From Fidelibacterota bacterium MT.SAG.2 (GTDB lineage Bacteria > Fidelibacterota > SORT01), in the NCBI GenBank assembly GCA_004402915.1, contig SORU01000008.1, forward strand, positions 1 through 57,334: a stretch of DNA of 57,334 nucleotides, in the 5' to 3' direction. This document shows positions 44,039 to 53,109 of this stretch, in pieces. The notes below the pieces were generated by a model. That model did no database searches and was not told the origin of the DNA. It saw only the letters and a program-made list of their open reading frames with translations. Each line of letters starts with the position of its first letter. Position 1 is the first letter of the stretch. The position numbers were made by a program, and so were the translations under genes.

Positions 44039-45088
44039 ATTAACGAAAAAATACGAATTACCAAGTTTTCTTCGTCAGGCGGCTGAGCTTGCAAGTTAAG
44101 TCCGGCGGACTTAAAGGAGCTTCTCAAAGACTTGCAAACCGGCTCAAGCGAGAATTTGATAATCGGGTTTGACGGCAACGAGGACGCAGCTGTCTATCGC
44201 ATCACGGATGAAACAGCTCTCGTTCAAACGGCGGATTACATCACGCCTATGACGGATGATCCCTATTTATTCGGGCAGCTAGCTGCTGCTAACGCTTTGA
44301 GTGATATTTATGCAATGGGAGCAAAGCCTATTACAGCGATAAATTTGTGTAATTTCCCGGGAAAGGGGATCCCAAACGAAATTTTCAGCGAAATATTAAA
44401 CGGAGGAGCTTCAAAAGTATTAGAATCAGGCGCCGTTACGGTAGGCGGGCATACGATTAAAGACGATGAATTGAAATATGGATTATCAGTTTCAGGTATA
44501 TTGCATCCGGATAAAGTTATCAGAAATTCTTCCATAAAGCGCGGTGATGTCTTGATACTCAGTAAACCTGTAGGTACAGGTGTGCTATTTAACGGTGTCA
44601 AGAAAGGCGCACTCGAATCAAAATGGTTAGATCGCGCAGTTCAACGAAATGTCGTACTGAATAAGAAGGCATCGGAGCTGATGCTAAAATATGACGCAAA
44701 TGCCTGCACCGATCTTACAGGTTTCGGACTGCTCGGTCATCTGAACGAGATGGTTTCTCCAAATGATCTATCCCTGGAGATCAACGCGCTATCTGTTCCG
44801 TATTTCGAGAAGGCGGTCGAGACTTCAGAACAGGGATACAAACCCGCAATGTCAAAAGATACGATGAGGTCTCTCGAAAAATCTGTTTCATTTGATTCAA
44901 CTGTAAGTGAGGCATACCAATGGTTACTGGTCGACCCTCAGACATCCGGTGGTCTAATTATCTCGATTCCTGAAGAGAGAGCTGATGACCTTATGAAAGA
45001 GCTAAAGTCGGAGGATTCCCCTGAAGCAGCCATCATCGGCAAAGTTACTGAACCCGGTCATACAGCAATAATGGTAGTCAGCAAGTGA
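44039..45088 (+). CDS. selD: Selenide, water dikinase SelD, itself a selenoprotein
   Basis: Makes selenophosphate from selenide and ATP for Sec-tRNA synthesis. Conventional calling would start at 44132, losing the active-site loop. The frame is open from 44024 apart from TGA 44084-44086, and translates as NEKIRITKFSSSGGUACKLSP then the usual FDGNEDAAVY, QTADYITPM, LSDIYAMGAKPITAIN, GGHTIKDDE and LVDPQTSGGLI. The active-site residue is therefore Sec16. The start is an ATT at 44039, where relatives have Met; it sits 8 bases after AAGGA. About 349 aa. It lies next to a TPM-domain gene and shares the window with a second UGA-containing gene, implying a working Sec system. Confidence 0.88.
44096..44114 (+). 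promoter_or_regulatory. SECIS hairpin in selD mRNA
   Basis: TTAAGTCC (44096-44103), loop GGC, GGACTTAA (44107-44114): a perfect 8-bp stem, with the loop 17 bases after the TGA and starting with G. Position, stem length and loop agree with bacterial SECIS elements. Confidence 0.78.
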
Positions 45089-45915
45089 TGAATCGATTTA
45101 ATTTATCAAGGAAACCGAAAAGAAAAATATTTTACATATTTTTACTTTTATCGACGCTGATTCCTCATAGCCTTTATTCTCAGGACAATTTTCCCAATCC
45201 TACGGGGTTTATAAATGATTTTGCAAATGTGCTGTCACCAAAAGTAAAAAGCGCAATGGAAAATCTTTCACGGGAATTGAAGCAGAAGACAGGCGCTGAG
45301 GTGGTTGTCGTGACCGTTAAAAGTTTAAATGGCATGGATTACACTGATTATGCCGTCAGACTTTTCGAAAAGTGGCGAATAGGGGAGATGGGGAAAGATA
45401 ACGGTATACTGCTGTTAAATGCAGTAGAGGAGCGAAAGATACGAATCGAAGTCGGCTATGGTCTCGAAGGGATAATTCCTGACGGTTTGGCAGGCGAGAT
45501 CAGAGATAAATATCTAATTCCATCGCTGAAGCAAAACGATTATGACACCGGTCTATCACTCGGTTTAGCAGCAATAGCTTCGATAATCGCATCCGATGCA
45601 AACGTAAAATTGACCGGAAATTATTCCGCGCTGACTCAAAATAGACATCAGAGAGGACGTAAAAGCGGGGGAGGGGTCAGCATATTCCAGATAATGATTC
45701 TGTTTTTTGTCATTTCCAGTTTCTTAGGTCGTGGTCGAAAGGGTAGAGGTCGAGGAAGAGGTGGCTTGTTAGGCAGCATCTTATTGATGAGTATGCTCGG
45801 CGGCGGAGGAAGAGGATATCATTCAGGCGGATTTGGCGGCGGTTTTGGGGGAGGAGGATTTGGCGGTTTTGGGGGAGGCATGGGCGGTGGAGGCGGCGCC
45901 GGAGGAGGTTATTAA
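45088..45915 (+). CDS. TPM domain (YgcG-like) secreted protein
   Basis: About 275 aa. Signal peptide (FYIFLLLSTLIPHSLYSQ), then TPM domain: FVNDFANVLS-type FINDFANVLSPKVKSAM, KTGAEVVVVTVKSLNGMDYTDYA, DNGILLLNAVEERKIRIEVGYG. A membrane helix (IMILFFVISSFL) precedes a Gly-rich tail (GGFGGGFGGGGFG). ATG 45088 overlaps the selD stop. Proteins of this type are membrane-anchored with a periplasmic or extracellular TPM domain; role unclear. LemA, a common partner, lies three genes later. Confidence 0.85.
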   Translation: MNRFNLSRKPKRKIFYIFLLLSTLIPHSLYSQDNFPNPTGFINDFANVLSPKVKSAMENLSRELKQKTGAEVVVVTVKSLNGMDYTDYAVRLFEKWRIGEMGKDNGILLLNAVEERKIRIEVGYGLEGIIPDGLAGEIRDKYLIPSLKQNDYDTGLSLGLAAIASIIASDANVKLTGNYSALTQNRHQRGRKSGGGVSIFQIMILFFVISSFLGRGRKGRGRGRGGLLGSILLMSMLGGGGRGYHSGGFGGGFGGGGFGGFGGGMGGGGGAGGGY

Positions 45916-45938
45916 ATGATTTATGGAGTAATATAATT

Positions 45939-46667
45939 ATGTTCAAGAAACCTGTAAAACCAGAAGAAGTTTATGAAGAATTTTCATCCGGCATAGAGTC
46001 AATATTTGGCTCCAATCTGCTGTCGATCTATCTTTATGGAAGCGGCGCAAGGGGCGAATACATACAGGGAAAGTCAGATATTAACTTTCTGGTCGTAATA
46101 AAATCTGAAGGATTAAAATTCTTGTCAGGAGTCTGGGAGTATTTAGATAAGTGGGAAAAACGGGGAATTTCAACCCCGCTGATCTTAACTGAGTCTTATC
46201 TGAGTTCCTCGCTTGATACATTCCCGCTTGAATTTTATAATATGAAAGAGGCAAATGATCTGGTGTTCGGCAAAGACCTCCTCGAAAATATAATCATAAA
46301 CGATAATGATCTGCGGGTACAGGTTGAACATGAATTGAAGGCGAAATTACTGAGTCTCCGTCAAGGATTCATGAACACTAAAGGGAATCGAAACGAGCTT
46401 ATTGATCTGATATCTCAATCGCTCCCGACAATTTCAGCTATATTCAACGGTACGCTACATCTTAAGAAAATAGAGATCAAAGGTAAAAAGTTATCCAAGT
46501 TGTACACAGCGGTTGAGAATACATTCAAACTGCGCAAAGGTTTGTTCATGGATCTGCAGAATGTCAAATTAGCTGTCGGTAAAAGAACGACTTCTGAATT
46601 GATAGAGTTGATGGAAGAGTATATGACTGCAATTCGCTCAATATTTAGAAATGTGGATAAAATGTAA
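45939..46667 (+). CDS. Nucleotidyltransferase-domain protein
   Basis: 242 aa. SIYLYGSGARGEYIQGKSDI is the GS-x-n-D-x motif of pol-beta-like nucleotidyltransferases, but the second catalytic acid is Asn (SDIN rather than SDID). A helical C-terminal region follows. Relatives with the SDIN form exist, so this may be a genuine subgroup. Substrate unknown. It sits between two parts of a TPM/LemA module. Confidence 0.72.
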   Translation: MFKKPVKPEEVYEEFSSGIESIFGSNLLSIYLYGSGARGEYIQGKSDINFLVVIKSEGLKFLSGVWEYLDKWEKRGISTPLILTESYLSSSLDTFPLEFYNMKEANDLVFGKDLLENIIINDNDLRVQVEHELKAKLLSLRQGFMNTKGNRNELIDLISQSLPTISAIFNGTLHLKKIEIKGKKLSKLYTAVENTFKLRKGLFMDLQNVKLAVGKRTTSELIELMEEYMTAIRSIFRNVDKM

Positions 46668-46716
46668 TGTTAAATAAGACAATGCGAAAAATCATAGTAA
46701 ACAGTTGGAGAACGTA

Positions 46717-47277
46717 ATGAAAAAATGGATAATTTTAGGTGTCGTATTACTTTTACTTATAACGGTTTATTCTTCGATCAAGGGCACGTTCAACAGCATG
46801 GTGGCAGGTGATGAGCAAGTTATAAACGCCTGGGCACAGGTTGAGAACGTATTCCAGAGAAGATTCGATCTTATACCGAATTTGATCGCGACGGTCAAAG
46901 GTTATGCGTCTCACGAGGAGGAAGTTCTTACCGCGGTAACGAATGCGAGAGCAAGGGTAGGAGGAGCCGGAGCGCCATCGGAGGCAATAGAAGCAAATAA
47001 CATGCTCAGCAGCGCTCTCTCGCGTCTCTTGGTTGTAGTGGAGAATTACCCAAATCTTAAAGCGGATCAAGGATTTATACGCTTGCAGGATGAATTAGCG
47101 GGTACTGAGAACAGGATAGCCGTCGAAAGAAGAAGATATAACAATGTTGTGTTATCCTACAACACGATGATCCGCTCATTTCCGAATAGGCTATACGCTG
47201 GACTTTTCGGGTTTGACGCAGCTACCCCATTTGAGGCGGCGACAGGTGCGGATATTGTTCCGAAAGTAGAATTTTAA
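46717..47277 (+). CDS. lemA: LemA family protein
   Basis: 186 aa. One N-terminal helix (IILGVVLLLLITVYSSI), then VINAWAQVENVFQRRFDLIPNLIATVKGYASHEE and ENRIAVERRRYNNVVLSYN, with the family end FPNRLYAGLFGF. ATG 46717 has GGAG just upstream; a TTG at 46705 is less likely. Often co-encoded with TPM proteins, as here. Confidence 0.9.
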   Translation: MKKWIILGVVLLLLITVYSSIKGTFNSMVAGDEQVINAWAQVENVFQRRFDLIPNLIATVKGYASHEEEVLTAVTNARARVGGAGAPSEAIEANNMLSSALSRLLVVVENYPNLKADQGFIRLQDELAGTENRIAVERRRYNNVVLSYNTMIRSFPNRLYAGLFGFDAATPFEAATGADIVPKVEF

Positions 47278-47330
47278 TTGGCTATTAAATCAGAGCTGAG
47301 GAGAGATGAGAGTATAAATCTGTCATTGTC

Positions 47331-47361
47331 CGCCAGACTTACCAGTCTGTCTGACTGACAG
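47331..47361. repeat. Tandem hairpins in the lemA-M50 gap
   Basis: CAGACT-TACC-AGTCTG (47334-47349) and, overlapping it, CTGTC-TGACT-GACAG (47347-47361). Similar in style to the REP-like repeat at 22915-22990 (shared CATTG and GTC/GAC hairpin elements), so possibly the same family. Confidence 0.4.
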
Positions 47362-47448
47362 GCAAAGACAGTTTGATTCATTTTGTAAGAAACAAGAATA
47401 TTAATTCAGAGAACTCAAATCAATATGAAAATGGACGGTTAATATAGA

Positions 47449-48507
47449 TTGAATGAACAAGAGAAAGAAGAATACGGTACAAAAATAGCGAATTTATTGA
47501 CGGATCACCTGTTGATAAAAAGTATAACCACTTTAGGATCCAATATCACGATAAGCGGGGAAATCTTCGGCAACGCAACCCTTGAGGATATTTCAAGAGC
47601 GTTAACAAGTCACGGCGTTAAAGGATCGATTACACTGCGGGGAAGCGACGCTGAAATAAGGATCAAACTTCAGAGTGACGAAATAGCCGGTATCCCCCTA
47701 ATTAATATTCTGCTCTTTGTCGCAACTATCATCACAACCACGTTGGCTGGCGCTATGATGGAAGGAGTAACTGATCCGTTTTCACTCGAAGGAATAATAT
47801 CCGGTTTGCCGTTCTCTATTACACTACTTTCGATACTGTTATTTCATGAATTTGGTCATTACTTTGCCTCAAAACGAAATAACGTCACCGCAACCCTGCC
47901 CTATTTTATTCCCGCGCCGACATTTATAGGAACATTCGGCGCATTCATAAAGATGAAATCTCCGATAATAGATAGAAAAAGTCTTCTCGAGATCGGTGCG
48001 GCAGGTCCTATTGCCGGTTTTCTTGTAGCAGTCCCGGCGCTATATTATGGATTATCCACAAGTGAAGTTCTTGAATCTGTGGGAGGCGCGGGTATACATC
48101 TTGGGGATTCGATCATCATGATGATTCTCACCTCTCTGATTCATCCGAATATTGCTGACGGATATGACATATATCTAAGTTCTATAGCCTTTGCCGGATG
48201 GATTGGACTGCTCGTTACCTCACTGAACTTAATCCCTATCGGACAACTTGACGGTGGACATATAGCCTACGCATTGTTTGGCAAAAAGCATGATAGCATT
48301 GCTAAATGGGCGTTTCTTCCGATGATTCCTCTCGGATATTATTCTATAAATTGGATTTTATGGGCGATCTTGATCCTTGTCTTCATTAAATTGAAGCATC
48401 CGCCGGTTGTGGATGAAGATGCTCCGTTAAATGTGTTTCAAAAATGGCTTGGATATATCTCCATAGCTATTTTTATTCTCACATTTATTCCTATACCGTT
48501 TTCTTAA
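47449..48507 (+). CDS. M50 site-2 protease family protein
   Basis: 352 aa with about seven hydrophobic segments. HEFGH at 133-137 supplies two zinc ligands and the catalytic Glu, and GQLDGGH (265-271) supplies the third ligand. YFIPAPTFIGTFGAFIKMKS is characteristic of the bacterial S2P subgroup without a PDZ domain. N-terminal 80 residues are soluble. TTG start; no clear ribosome binding site. Substrate unknown. Confidence 0.88.
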   Translation: MNEQEKEEYGTKIANLLTDHLLIKSITTLGSNITISGEIFGNATLEDISRALTSHGVKGSITLRGSDAEIRIKLQSDEIAGIPLINILLFVATIITTTLAGAMMEGVTDPFSLEGIISGLPFSITLLSILLFHEFGHYFASKRNNVTATLPYFIPAPTFIGTFGAFIKMKSPIIDRKSLLEIGAAGPIAGFLVAVPALYYGLSTSEVLESVGGAGIHLGDSIIMMILTSLIHPNIADGYDIYLSSIAFAGWIGLLVTSLNLIPIGQLDGGHIAYALFGKKHDSIAKWAFLPMIPLGYYSINWILWAILILVFIKLKHPPVVDEDAPLNVFQKWLGYISIAIFILTFIPIPFS

Positions 48508-48526
48508 CGCGCTTTGTAAAAATAAG

Positions 48527-48561
48527 CAAGAGAGAACACACGGAGAGCCCGGTATTCTCTC
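48527..48561 (+). terminator. Possible terminator between convergent genes
   Basis: AGAGAGAA near 48527 pairs with TTCTCTCT before a short T-run, with a long loop. It lies between the M50 gene (+) and the hypothetical gene (-). The loop length makes this weak. Confidence 0.35.
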
Positions 48562-48623
48562 TTTGCGAGCATGGCAACGCTTTTGATAAGGCTGCCTTAC
48601 CCTGGGCGAAACGTCCTATTTGA

Positions 48624-49109
48624 TCAGCGAATCGGAATCATACTATCCACATAAAAACTTTTCCAACCGAACGTGAATCCGATTGCAGAGCCGACAGCCG
48701 CGAATCCTAATAAATTTGAACCTTCTGACTCAAGACCAAGTGAGGCAACTCCTGTAAATAATGCTCCCGCTCCTACACTCATTATTCCGACAAGGAAGAG
48801 ATCAGTGGATTTCCGTTTAAGAACTATTGACTCAATATTCCTAACGGGGATCTTTAATTCTTTACCGGATGACTCCAATTTAAAATACTCGTTTTTAACA
48901 CCGAGGAATTTACCGGTCGATATTAGTCCGTCGAATCCATGCACTTCCATTTGTCTGTTGGTCCAATTTCTGGACATACGCTTAACTTTGATCAATTTTA
49001 CCTGCTGATTGTATTCAGAAGTTTCCTGTCCTGATATTGCTTGGGCATCATAAAGCAAGCTGAACGTAAGCAGCAATATTAAGTAGTTTATCTGTTTCAT
49101 GATCGCCAT
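48624..49109 (-). CDS. Secreted/membrane hypothetical protein
   Basis: 161 aa. Signal peptide (INYLILLLTFSLLYDAQA), a beta-rich region (MEVHGFDGLISTGKFLGVKNEYF, ELKIPVRNIESIVL) and two C-terminal hydrophobic segments rich in Gly. The beta pattern resembles the N-terminal part of the barrel protein gene next to it, where a similar G-x-I/L strand pair appears. No recognised family. ATG at residue 4 is an alternative start. Third gene of a minus-strand trio. Confidence 0.6.
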   Translation of the reverse strand: MAIMKQINYLILLLTFSLLYDAQAISGQETSEYNQQVKLIKVKRMSRNWTNRQMEVHGFDGLISTGKFLGVKNEYFKLESSGKELKIPVRNIESIVLKRKSTDLFLVGIMSVGAGALFTGVASLGLESEGSNLLGFAAVGSAIGFTFGWKSFYVDSMIPIR

Positions 49110-49114
49110 CCTCT

Positions 49115-50512
49115 TTAAAATTGGAAGAATTTCCAGTAAAGCGTCAAATATGGAGTCTGGAAATGCGCGCCAAGCCTGAGAGCATCATTGACCGCATACG
49201 TAAATCCGAAATCAAGGTCAACCGGTCTGTAATCCCCGATCTGAGAATCGACTGTGAACGGAGTACCTCCAAAATCCCAGTAAGATCTGATCGATTCTCC
49301 TAAAGCAACATATTTATGGCCGTTATCAGCATAAACTTCGATCAGGAACTTCAATCTTTTGGTAAGATCGTAGTCCATTCCACCCCAAATTCTATAGGGT
49401 AATTTGAAGGCAGAGTCCCAATCGTATCCTTCTATAGGATCAGGTCTGCTTATCAGGTAAGTATTTGTTTCGAATCCCATATGCCAACCCCATTTACCGC
49501 GACCGGATTTAAGGGACTGTTTCTTGCTCAATACTAAATAAGTCGAGGCAAAGAACGTTCTATCATCGATGTTTACAAAGACGGAATCCAAATCTACCGC
49601 GCCCGCTTCATCTAAGCGTTGTCCGGTAGCATCATTCACTATCCAATGGCTATACCGTTGTGATTCGACGCGATCATCATGTCGGGTGAATATTCTAAAT
49701 CCCAATGAAAGAGCTGTTTTCGATTTTCCCGTCGAGCGGTGGTACAATCTGAACATGGGATGGAGGTTCAAGTCACCGACGATATCTCTTCCGAATTCTG
49801 TCCTAAGCATAAAGCTCTCGGTGAACCCATAGCCGACCGAAAATCCGCTGATATATACTACATTTGGCTGCAAAGGAAATGCCGTAGGATCCAAGAATAT
49901 GTCAATAACATCTTCCCCGGACAGAAATCTCCTTTTTTCCTCTGTCCATGATATTTTCTTATCTCCATAGTATCTATCCATAGAACGAATATCTTCCTTA
50001 AGGACCACCGCTACTCCGTAGGGAGTCTTGATCGAGATAGAAAAATCATCCTCAGAGAGAATAGGACCGAGAAAATGAGTTCCATCTTGTTTCACAAGGT
50101 CCGCCATCTCTTCCAATATTTCGATCGAGGGGACGCGTAATTTTCCTTCGGCAGTTTCTATGATCGCAATAGAATCCCCTTCCATTGCTACAATTGTTCC
50201 GATTATTACGTTTTCGTCCCTCAAGTGAAAGATCCGGGACATTCCTACTTCAAGAACAGCCGGTTTAGATTTTCTGATTTCTTTCGGTTTCACCGATGCC
50301 AGAAGCTTCTCAAGAATTTGATTTTTAGCGGCGGTCAGCGAAGTACCGTCGCGAATGCAGAACTTGCTCGACCATTTGTTTACATAGCCGTCAGTCGGGC
50401 ATACGACCGTTTCCGGATGCTTTATCTCTTGAGCGTAAGCGTCAACGATAAACAGTGAACTCAATAATACGAACGTAAGTAGAGTGGTATTGATATTTTT
50501 AATTATTTTCAT
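49115..50512 (-). CDS. Putative outer-membrane protein with an N-terminal zinc-ribbon-like motif
   Basis: 465 aa. Signal peptide to DAYAQ, then a Cys-containing CPTDGYVNKWSSKFCIRDG that resembles the neighbouring zinc ribbon but has lost the first pair's second Cys. A soluble beta region follows (RDENVIIGTIVAMEGDS, LRVPSIEIL), and from about residue 210 an alternating pattern ending in TPYLTLYWKFFQF, with the terminal Phe of outer-membrane barrels. Function unknown. Confidence 0.68.
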   Translation of the reverse strand: MKIIKNINTTLLTFVLLSSLFIVDAYAQEIKHPETVVCPTDGYVNKWSSKFCIRDGTSLTAAKNQILEKLLASVKPKEIRKSKPAVLEVGMSRIFHLRDENVIIGTIVAMEGDSIAIIETAEGKLRVPSIEILEEMADLVKQDGTHFLGPILSEDDFSISIKTPYGVAVVLKEDIRSMDRYYGDKKISWTEEKRRFLSGEDVIDIFLDPTAFPLQPNVVYISGFSVGYGFTESFMLRTEFGRDIVGDLNLHPMFRLYHRSTGKSKTALSLGFRIFTRHDDRVESQRYSHWIVNDATGQRLDEAGAVDLDSVFVNIDDRTFFASTYLVLSKKQSLKSGRGKWGWHMGFETNTYLISRPDPIEGYDWDSAFKLPYRIWGGMDYDLTKRLKFLIEVYADNGHKYVALGESIRSYWDFGGTPFTVDSQIGDYRPVDLDFGFTYAVNDALRLGAHFQTPYLTLYWKFFQF

Positions 50513-50545
50513 TTTGATAACTCCTTCTGTGAGTTAATATTTAAC

Positions 50546-51109
50546 TTATCCTGCCGCTAAAATTCCGATGCCGAATATTATGAGTGTGGTTGCCCCAACG
50601 GCTTTTAAGAAGCTCCCAAACCCGCTCTCTTTTTTAGTGATAACCTTCGTTCTCACGATATTTTGATTTTGTAAAGTATTTTCCAACAATCTTCTGAATT
50701 CTGCCTGTGTCAGATCACCGATATAATTCGGATTTCTTACTTTTCTCACATTGGCAGCCTCTAGCCTTTCTGTCAATTTTATCAAAAACAGCTCCATCTC
50801 AGCGCTGCTCACATTTTCAAATGACAGCTCCGGTTGACCTACCGACTTCGGTTGACTTTCAGTTTGAGGAATGAAGGTTTTAACTGCTGCAGGTTTTTCA
50901 ACCGGTCTGATCGCAGCCTGTTGTTTTTGGATTTTTGAGAGATTAAATCCGTCATTCCAACAAAATTTTGCTCCGGCAACGTTTTCTTCTCCACATTGCG
51001 GACAAATTATATTTTTTGGTTGAGCATATAGATCTCCGGCGCCCGTAATGAGAAATCCTATTAGAATCAGGACAACCATTGGAGCCGCTGTTTGTGATTT
51101 GTTATTCAT
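50546..51109 (-). CDS. Secreted zinc-ribbon protein
   Basis: About 187 aa. An N-terminal hydrophobic signal (VVLILIGFLITGAGDLYAQ), then the zinc ribbon CPQCGEENVAGAKFCWNDG. A Pro/Gln-rich linker and a helical part follow, ending in a C-terminal hydrophobic segment (TTLIIFGIGILAAG). ATG 51109 is preceded by GAGGGC. The zinc-ribbon motif is shared in degenerate form with the next gene (CPTDG...KFCIRDG), so these genes form a small unit. No recognised function. Confidence 0.65.
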   Translation of the reverse strand: MNNKSQTAAPMVVLILIGFLITGAGDLYAQPKNIICPQCGEENVAGAKFCWNDGFNLSKIQKQQAAIRPVEKPAAVKTFIPQTESQPKSVGQPELSFENVSSAEMELFLIKLTERLEAANVRKVRNPNYIGDLTQAEFRRLLENTLQNQNIVRTKVITKKESGFGSFLKAVGATTLIIFGIGILAAG

Positions 51110-51343
51110 TTCATCGCCCTCGCTTTTTGTTGAGTATTTTAAAGTCATCGTCCAAGGATGCCTTCACTATTGTAATGGCAATAGGTGTGCCAATAAATTG
51201 AAAAGAGTGAAAATATGCCCGTAAACTCTTGTGAATAAAGGTTTAAATAGGAATGATTATTATAAACGATTTGCGAATTGTAATAAAATATGCCTTCGTT
51301 AAAGGGCATAAACCGAACGATAAAACATGCACCGAAAATACTG

Positions 51344-52741
51344 TTATTCTTTAAATTCCTGAGCATTGATCCCAAGTTTTTTTAGTTTATCCTGCAAATA
51401 CTGACGTCTCAAGCCGATTTGTTCTGCCGCTCGACTGATATTACCATTTTGTTGCAACAAGGCGGAGATAAAAAACTCTTTTTCAAAACCATCAACCACT
51501 GATTTCTTTTGCTCTCTGAATGACAACAGATCATCTGAGGAGAAATTCGAGTAAGTTTTAGAAGGCTTTTTAGATTCAAACTCAGACAGCGTCAATGTAT
51601 TCGAATCGGAAAGAGCAACTGCTTTTTCGATTGCGTTCATCAATTCACGGACATTTCCGGGCCAATCTGAATTTATCAGCATCGACATTGCATCCGGAGT
51701 CAGACTTTCAATATTTTTTGAGTGCTTTTTATTGAATCTTCCTAAGAAATACTCAATAAGAAGCGGAATATCATCACGTCTTTCATACAAAGGAGGGAGA
51801 TTGATCTGTACAACATTTATACGGTAATACAAATCGCTTCTAAACCAGCCTTCTTTTATCCCCGATTCAAGATCCTTATTTGTTGCGCTTACGATGCGGA
51901 CATCTGCCTTCTTGGTAGTAGTGGAACCGAGCCTTTCAAACATGCCTTCTTGCAGTACACGAAGTATTTTTGCTTGTGTTTCTGTCGCCATGTCCCCGAT
52001 TTCATCAAGAAATAAGGTCCCTTTATCTGCGGCTTCAAATTTACCCATTCTTGATTCTACAGCGCCTGTGAAGGCGCCTTTTTCATGACCGAAGAGCTCG
52101 CTTTCTATCAGTTCGGTAGGAAGAGCGGCGCAATTAAAGGTAACGAATCTATTAGCTGAACGAGCGCTCTGTTGGTGAATGGATTGAGCGATCAATTCCT
52201 TGCCCGTGCCGCTTTCTCCGGTAATAAGGACACTTATGTCAACCTCTCCGGTTTTTTTTGTTAATTCGAGTATCTTCCTAATCGCTTCGCTTTCACCGAT
52301 AAGTTTGTTCTTAGCGCTCATTTTCTGAATTTGCCGGCGGAGAGTCTTATTTTCAGATAAAAGCATTACTTTATCAGAAGCGTTGCGAACTACCATCCGA
52401 AGTTCATCAATATCAAAAGGTTTAGAAATATAGTCAAAAGCGCCTGATTTCATTGCATCGACGGCAATTTTCTCATTTCCAAATGCGGTAATAAATATTG
52501 TGACCGGATTAAAATCGAGTTTATTTAGGTGTTTAAGAAGTTCCAATCCGTTCATACCCGGCATCATCATGTCCGTGATTATAATATCAGGTTCAATTTT
52601 TATAGCAAGCTCGAGACCCTGATCGCCGTCTGGCGCTTCACTTACATCGTATTTTGGAGATAGTACCCTCTTAAGCGATGTTCTTTCAGATTGTTCGTCA
52701 TCGATGATCAGAATGGAAATTTGCCTATCGGGTTCTACCAT
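51344..52741 (-). CDS. NtrC-family sigma-54-dependent response regulator
   Basis: 465 aa. Receiver domain (1-120) has the phospho-acceptor Asp57 (IITDMMMPG), the acidic pair DD near 14-15 and Lys107. AAA+ domain has Walker A GESGTGKE (175-182), the sigma-54 contact GAFTGA (222-227) and FLDEIGDM. A Fis-type HTH is at the C-terminus (ISRAAEQIGLRRQYLQDKLKKLG). Acts on promoters of the -24/-12 type, and one such site is seen before the pilin cluster. No histidine kinase is adjacent. Confidence 0.94.
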   Translation of the reverse strand: MVEPDRQISILIIDDEQSERTSLKRVLSPKYDVSEAPDGDQGLELAIKIEPDIIITDMMMPGMNGLELLKHLNKLDFNPVTIFITAFGNEKIAVDAMKSGAFDYISKPFDIDELRMVVRNASDKVMLLSENKTLRRQIQKMSAKNKLIGESEAIRKILELTKKTGEVDISVLITGESGTGKELIAQSIHQQSARSANRFVTFNCAALPTELIESELFGHEKGAFTGAVESRMGKFEAADKGTLFLDEIGDMATETQAKILRVLQEGMFERLGSTTTKKADVRIVSATNKDLESGIKEGWFRSDLYYRINVVQINLPPLYERRDDIPLLIEYFLGRFNKKHSKNIESLTPDAMSMLINSDWPGNVRELMNAIEKAVALSDSNTLTLSEFESKKPSKTYSNFSSDDLLSFREQKKSVVDGFEKEFFISALLQQNGNISRAAEQIGLRRQYLQDKLKKLGINAQEFKE

Positions 52742-52880
52742 ATGGAATTCATTATTAATTAAGTTTACGTATCGAGTGAAATATAATAAAAAAATGATGT
52801 TACAACGAGCTATATTTTATGAATATTGGTCAATTTTAAATTTGCAATTAGATCAAGCAATTACTTTATAACGAATAAGG

Positions 52881-52909
52881 TTGACAATACTAACTCTCAG
52901 GTATATTTT
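52881..52909 (+). promoter_or_regulatory. ribD: Promoter of the riboflavin operon
   Basis: TTGACA (52881-52886) with TATTTT at 52904-52909 (17-base spacer), or TATATT at 52902-52907 (15-base spacer). The start would fall near 52916, where the riboswitch begins. Confidence 0.6.
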
Positions 52910-52915
52910 TATATT

Positions 52916-53051
52916 ACTTCCGGGGCGAGGCGGAATTCCTCACCGGCGGTGATTTCCGAAAAGGAAAAGCCCGCGACTCCCTCCAAAATTTTGGGGGGAC
53001 TGAGTAAGTGAAACTCTTACGCCGACGGTCAGAGTCCGGATAGGAGGAAGT
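52916..53051 (+). promoter_or_regulatory. FMN riboswitch (RFN element)
   Basis: Conserved core visible: GGGGCGAGG near the 5' end, CACCGGCGGTGAT, AAAGCCCGCGA, then GCCGACGGTCAGAGTCCGGAT and GGAGGAAG. The outer stem is ACTTC (52916-52920) with GAAGT (53047-53051). Followed directly by a rho-independent terminator and ribD, so FMN probably ends transcription early. Confidence 0.93.
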
Positions 53052-53082
53052 TGAAATTGCGAATCAGTATGATTCGGAACGT

Positions 53083-53106
53083 CCCGGCAATTATGCCGGG
53101 TTTTTT
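53083..53106 (+). terminator. Riboswitch-controlled terminator
   Basis: CCCGGCA (53083-53089), ATTA loop, TGCCGGG (53094-53100), then six T. Ends only 3 bases before the ribD ATG, so the terminator stem also overlaps the space a Shine-Dalgarno would occupy; no other ribosome binding site is visible. Confidence 0.88.
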
Positions 53107-53109
53107 GTT

